A DNA stretch of 64,000 bases, from NCBI GenBank assembly GCA_009599575.1, contig VWND01000038.1, positions 62,001 to 126,000 of the forward strand, read 5' to 3'. The stretch is from Blumeriella jaapii (lineage: Eukaryota; Ascomycota; Leotiomycetes; Helotiales; Drepanopezizaceae). The position numbers and the translations under genes are program-made. The notes under the pieces were generated by a model that saw only the letters and a list, made by a program, of their open reading frames with translations, had not been told where the DNA came from and did not search any database. Positions 59,970 through 64,000 of this stretch are shown in pieces. Each line of letters starts with the position of its first letter. Position 1 is the stretch's first letter.

Positions 59970-61215
59970 CAACAGTATCGAAAGCATATTTTTTCAGATT
60001 TTCGTAAAATTTGTTAATACGAAGTTTTTCGAAAATTTCTTTTATCGCGTTTGTATAATCGTCGGGGTTTTCGAAAAATATTAAAATATCGTCGAGGTAA
60101 ATTATATACGTAATATTTATTAAATCGATTAAAGCTTAATTAATATACGCTTGGAAAATTGCTAATGCGTTCGAAAGGCCGAAAAGTAATACGCAATATT
60201 CGAAATGTTCGTAACGAGTGCGAAACGCAGTTTTTTTTTTTTTTTTTTTTTTTTTTATTCGAAAGCGGTAGTACGTTTAAATAAGATTTAGCTTAGTAAA
60301 TATTTTAGCTTTTTTTAAACGATTTAAAGTTTCGTTTATAAAAAGTAAAAAAGTTCGATTTTTAATCGTAATTGCGTTTAAATTTTTATAATCGACGTAT
60401 AATCGTAAACTTTCGTTTTTTTTCGGTATAAATATTACCGGTGCGCCGGCAAAGCTAGTAAATCTTTTTATTCGGTTTTTTTTTAAGTTCGAATCGAAAT
60501 ATTCGCGTAATTCGGTAAGTTTAGATTCCGATAAAAAATAAATTAGTTTTTAAAAAAAAAAAAATTTTCCGCGAAATTTATTCGATGTTTTATAAAATAA
60601 TAAAAAGCTAGGATAACCGCGGCGGTATCGTTAAATACGTCGGCGTAATCGTCGTATTTAAAAAGTAATTAATATTGTTTTTTAATAGCTTTTTTTAAAA
60701 CGATATAAAACGCTTGCTTTTTTTTGGATTTTTTTTTAAAACGTTTAATTATAACGAAATTAAATTATAAGCGTTCGATTAAATATCGCCACGATTTAGT
60801 TCGAAAGTTTATAGCGGAATCGATATTTCGCAATTAAAAAAACTTTAAAATAAATAAAATCTTTAAAATATTTATATCGCAAGCTACGAAATCGTTTTGT
60901 ATTTTTTTAATTGTTTTATAATTATTAATAGCGCGAATAAATTGCGTATACGTGTCGTAAATAAATTTTTTTTTTTTATCGTAAATAAATTAATACGTTT
61001 TTAAATTGGTTTTTATTTATATTTAATTAATAACTTTTAAATTACGCAGTTTTTTTTCGCGCCGCAGTCGATAAAAGCTCGTTTCGTACGAGTTTTACTT
61101 TTGGCTTTTTTAATTTCGATTGAAATTATTATTATTTTTTTTTTTTTTCGTTCGATTTTGTTAACAGCGACGAAATTAAAATCGAGCGGAAGCTTTTCTC
61201 GAATTTTTAAATTTG
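59970..61215 (-). pseudogene. pol: G2 pol: protease and RT up to the palm
   Basis: Minus strand. Protease A-F-I-D-C-G-A near 61060-61080. [13 protein letters not shown] and L-R-L-Y-V-D-Y at about 60380-60470, [10 protein letters not shown] near 60190-60220, F-G-L-S-N-A near 60160, and the intact catalytic Y-L-D-D-I-L-I-F at 60076-60099. It ends soon after L-R-I-N-K-F-Y, at the K-C-E-F-equivalent position. The T tract at 60229-60256 is a purine-rich RT codon run turned into Lys codons by G-to-A. Clear Ty3/gypsy RT, truncated. Confidence 0.9.
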
Positions 61216-61219
61216 TTAG

Positions 61220-62800
61220 CTTCGGGGCAATTTAAGGCTATATATTTTTTTTTGTTGCATTTATAGCATTCGATTTTTAAATAATTAACTATGCGATATT
61301 TTGTTTTTTGGCAGCGATTGCATTTCGAAAAATAAAAAAAATCGTTAGGAATTTTAAAATTTTAAAGGATTTTATTAAAATTATCGTTTTTTCGCTTTCG
61401 TTTTTCTTTTTATAACGTATTTTCGAATCGAAAACGAGATATATTTGTTTTAGCTTTTAAGTTTTAATCGTAAATATAAGTTTTTTTTTTTTTTTTTTTT
61501 TTTTTGCGTTCGTTTCGTTATTTATTATTTTTCGTTTCGTCGTTAATAATTTTATTAGCATTTTCGATACGACGAACGATTAATATTATTTTTTCGTACG
61601 AGCTTATAATTGTAATATTATTTCGTTTAATAATTTTTTTTCGAAAAGTAAATCGGAGTTTTGCGAAAAGCATTTTTTTTTAATCGCATCGTTTATTATT
61701 TGCAACTGCTATTCGAGATTATTTAAATAAATAACGAAATCGTTAATTAATTTATATTTTTTTTGCTTCGTTTTATCGTATAAATTCGAAGCCGCGATTC
61801 CTCGATTTTCCGTATTTATTAAAAAGTTTAATATTTATTTTTTAAAATCGTTTTATATAATTCGAATATTCGTAAAACGTCGTTCGTATCCGATTTATTT
61901 TTTTTTTTTTTTATCGTCGAAAGTTAAAATATAAGCGTTAATTTTTTTTTAATTAATATAAAATATTATTTTTTATTTTGGCGAAAGCTTCATTTTGTAC
62001 GCCGAATAAAAAATTAAGCTTTTTTAATATTTTTTCTTCGATATATTGGAAAGTTTTTTATTTTTAATGCTTTTCGGCTCGAATTCGCTATATTTTTTAC
62101 AAAAAATATAATATGCTTAAAGAAAATGCTAGGTCGTTTTTAATAAGTATTATTATCGTAATGCTCCGAAAATATTTTATAATAATCGCCGGCTTAAATT
62201 ATTTTCTGTTTTTTTTTAATTAAAACGGTGTTAAAAAATATAAAAATCTTTTTTTCGATATTTTCGAAAGCGTTAAGTTTTCGTTGAAATTGTTTAATTT
62301 TCTTTCGGAATTCGTTTCGGCGTTTTTTGATTTTTTCGAATTTTTTAATTATTTCGTAAACTTTTTTTTCAGTTTTTTTCTGTTTTATTTTAACTTGTAT
62401 TTTTTTTACTTTTTTACGTTTATTGTTTTTTTTTATTCGACTCGGATTCGTTCGTTAGCTAAATAAATCAGAATTTCGGTAAAAGATTTTTTCGAATCGC
62501 TTTAAGCGTGGCTTTTTTTAATAATTTTTTAAATAAAAAAAATTAAAAAAATCGTCGCGCTTTGGTAATAAAGTATTTTCGACTTTTGATAAAGCTGGTG
62601 ACGTTAAAAAAAACGATAATACGAAGTTTTTTTAAACAGCCGAAAGCGCTAAATCTTTTTAAATAATTGAAAATGCTTATTCGTTGCGAATACGAAAAGC
62701 TATAATATCGATAATAACGATATAAATATAATAATATAATAAAAATTGTTTTAATAATATCGAACTGCCGTTTTGATAAATAAAAAAATAAAAAAATAAA
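61220..62800 (-). pseudogene. gag: G2 gag with two CCHC zinc knuckles
   Basis: Capsid part as in G1 (about 61500-61740). Near 61225-61330 the minus strand reads K-C-N-R-C-Q-K-T-K-Y-R-I-V-N-Y and then E-C-Y-K-C-N-K-K-K-Y-I-A-L-N-C-P: two tandem C-x2-C-x4-H-x4-C knuckles with the His (and one Cys) changed to Tyr by RIP. The N-terminal open piece 62543-62821 carries no recognisable domain. Nucleocapsid function by family. Confidence 0.78.
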
Positions 62801-62819
62801 AATTAAAAAACCGAAAAAC

Positions 62820-63208
62820 ATTAATTTAAATAATAAAATTTAAATAAAATTAGATTAATAATTAAACTGATTTTTATTTTTTATATTTCTAATAAAAAGC
62901 GTATATAAGTACAAAAGAAAAAATGGAGCCTTCGAAAAAAGTATTTTCTAAAAAACCAGGCGAATTTTATTTAGTATGCTTTTCCAGCCTTTATTCCGAC
63001 TTTTTTTTAATCTTTTTTAATATAATTCTAATAACTGGTTTTTTAGCAATCATTTTTATAAAATGTTTTATTTAAATATTACTTTCAGCCTTTATAATAT
63101 TATTCGGCTTTTACGGCCTATCCGCAGAAAGTATTATTCGAGGGTTGGTAGGAGGCAGAGGGTTTTGGCGGATCATCTGACTTATATACGTGATGTTGGT
63201 TCCTGACA
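62820..63208 (-). repeat. 5' LTR of G2
   Basis: Aligns with 2500..2884, and the outer end TGTCAGGAACC is identical. The inner boundary is approximate. Confidence 0.72.
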
Positions 63209-63811
63209 GGCGTTTTTTAAGTTTTAACCAGTCGAAAATAATATTTATATATAATTTTTTTTATTTTATAAAATGCAACAGTAATTTATTTTTTCCGTTG
63301 TACGACCTTATGTAATTAACGAATTCGCAGCTTAATTCAAATAAATTTTAAAATATATTTTCGGTCGAAAAGCCAAAAAAGTCGGCTTTTAGGAATATTC
63401 GTTGTTTTTATTTTTTTTTGTTTTAATCGAGCTTTATAATCTCGTTAAAAGCTTTAAAATCTGTTTTAAAATTTACGTAGCCCAAATAAATTTTAATATA
63501 CGTATTAATAGTTTTCGCAATTTTTCGTCGAAATATAAATTAATTATTAAAATCAATTTCGAACACGTCGTAATCCGAATTTCTGATAGCAGCGAATCGA
63601 TTAGCGAAATCGATAACGTCGATTTTTTTTATAATTAAATCGTAATACGCCGCGTAACAGCGTACGTAAAAATAATAGAATTTGCCGTTTTTTTTGGCGT
63701 TAACGTTATTTGTAAAAACGAAATTAAAAAATCGAAGTTTTTCAACGAAAAAAAGCTCGAGCAAAAACGGATTATCGTTTTTAAAAGTTTTTTTTATTTG
63801 CTTTAGCGTAT
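63209..63811 (-). pseudogene. Copy E: fragment of ORF3 from a minus-strand family-1 element
   Basis: Reverse complement of copy B about 24270-24860. The sense piece 63540-63764 reads L-E-L-F-F-V-E-K-L-R-F-F-N-F and N-V-N-A-K-K-N-G-K-F-Y-Y-F-Y. Bounded left by G2 and right by the LTR of element F. This fifth copy of the ORF3 region has the same frame as A-D. Confidence 0.8.
63808..63811. repeat. TSD of element F, one side (GTAT)
   Basis: The 4 bp directly outside the LTR end, in sequence that is contiguous in copy B. The partner is beyond the window. Confidence 0.6.
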
Positions 63812-64000
63812 TATAAAAGTAGGTAGGAAAACCAGACTGATACGGCCATATGTCGGTGGGTAAAATAGTCTAGGGAATCCCTAGAAAAGACTGAAAAAAG
63901 AAAAAGAAAAATAAATGAAAGTATGAATTGGAATGCGTGCTTATGGTACTATTTAAAAGAATGCTTTACTTTTATACCTATTAAAAATAATTAATAGCAA
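63812..64000 (-). mobile_element. Element F: 3' LTR (189 bp) of another minus-strand family-1 element
   Basis: Starts TATAAAAGTAGGTAGGAAAA, the reverse complement of the family-1 LTR end, and runs off the right edge. Well preserved (GTATCAGTCTGG region intact on the minus strand). The element is inserted in copy E in the same orientation. Confidence 0.9.

Larger units (their letters stand above)
58830..59970. other. Unmutated GC-richer island; probable LINE-2 5' end plus unidentified sequence
   Basis: About 1.1 kb with normal CpA/TpG content, bounded by RIP-altered LINE-2 and G2. No second copy is in the window, which would explain its escape from RIP. It holds an open frame on each strand near 58920-59280 (plus: 58953-59174, 73 codons), a GC-rich tandem repeat at 59551-59588 and two inverted repeats. 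An A-rich stretch with two GAAATAAAAG-like units lies at 59930-59955. I recognise no gene. The LINE-2 5' UTR, a host remnant or part of another element are all possible. Confidence 0.55.
59970..63208 (-). mobile_element. G2: family-2 Ty3/gypsy element, truncated 5' half
   Basis: Collinear with G1 from about 60335 to 63208 and extends further into RT, to about 59970. There the sequence changes abruptly to the unmutated island, so RNase H, integrase and the 3' LTR are missing. The 5' LTR outer end at 63208 abuts GGCG of the family-1 copy E, into which it inserted. Confidence 0.87.

Noticed and set aside
1..64000. AT-rich genome of a mitochondrion, apicomplexan or AT-rich bacterium
   Set aside because: The AT-richness is confined to duplicated retroelements with directional C-to-T and G-to-A change and high CpG retention, while the one apparently single-copy stretch has ordinary composition.
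1..64000. CRISPR arrays, tRNA or rRNA genes, terminal-inverted-repeat transposons
   Set aside because: I looked for spaced direct repeats, T-arm and A/B-box signals, rRNA cores and TIR-flanked ORFs and found none that stand up.

Overview
The window looks like heterochromatic, AT-rich repeat sequence from a filamentous ascomycete (Pezizomycotina). I see no host gene, tRNA, rRNA or CRISPR array. Almost all of it is retrotransposon sequence hit by repeat-induced point mutation (RIP). C has become T and G has become A on both strands, most in-frame stops are TAA/TAG at positions where another copy keeps CAA, CAG or TGG, and surviving cytosines sit mainly in CpG or GpC. The fungal assignment rests on the RIP signature plus the retroelement types (Ty3/gypsy and a Tad1-like LINE). 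The species cannot be told.

The layout is a nest, which I rebuilt from homology between copies and from target-site duplications (TSDs). The oldest layer is a minus-strand Tad1-like LINE (LINE-2), now split into 2885..6567 and 58105 to about 58930. A minus-strand Ty3/gypsy element of a second family (G1, 1..2884) sits in its 3' part. A plus-strand Ty3/gypsy element of family 1 (copy A, 6568..58104) sits in its 5' part. Copy A is itself interrupted by copy B (15103..26378), by a second Tad1-like LINE on the plus strand (LINE-1, 27670..34022) and by copy C (34168..56765). Copy C's 3' LTR is interrupted by copy D (45455..56750). Removing the insertions leaves about 11.3 kb for each family-1 copy. 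To the right lie an unmutated, GC-richer island (about 58830..59970), a truncated second family-2 element on the minus strand (G2, about 59970..63208), a piece of a minus-strand family-1 copy (E, 63209..63811) and the LTR of another minus-strand family-1 element (F, 63812..64000).

Family 1 has LTRs of about 267 bp, makes 4-bp TSDs, and has the order LTR, 134-codon leader ORF, gag, PR-RT-RNase H-integrase, T-rich spacer, a further open frame of about 1,080 codons (ORF3), LTR. The leader ORF and ORF3 match nothing I recognise. They recur in all four copies with stops explained by RIP, and they are the best candidates for something undescribed. The integrase ends in an acidic Asp/Ser tail, with no chromodomain visible.

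None of these elements can be active as they stand. All coding entries are pseudogenes whose ancestral frames are inferred by comparing copies. Boundaries given as 'about' are good to a few tens of bases.
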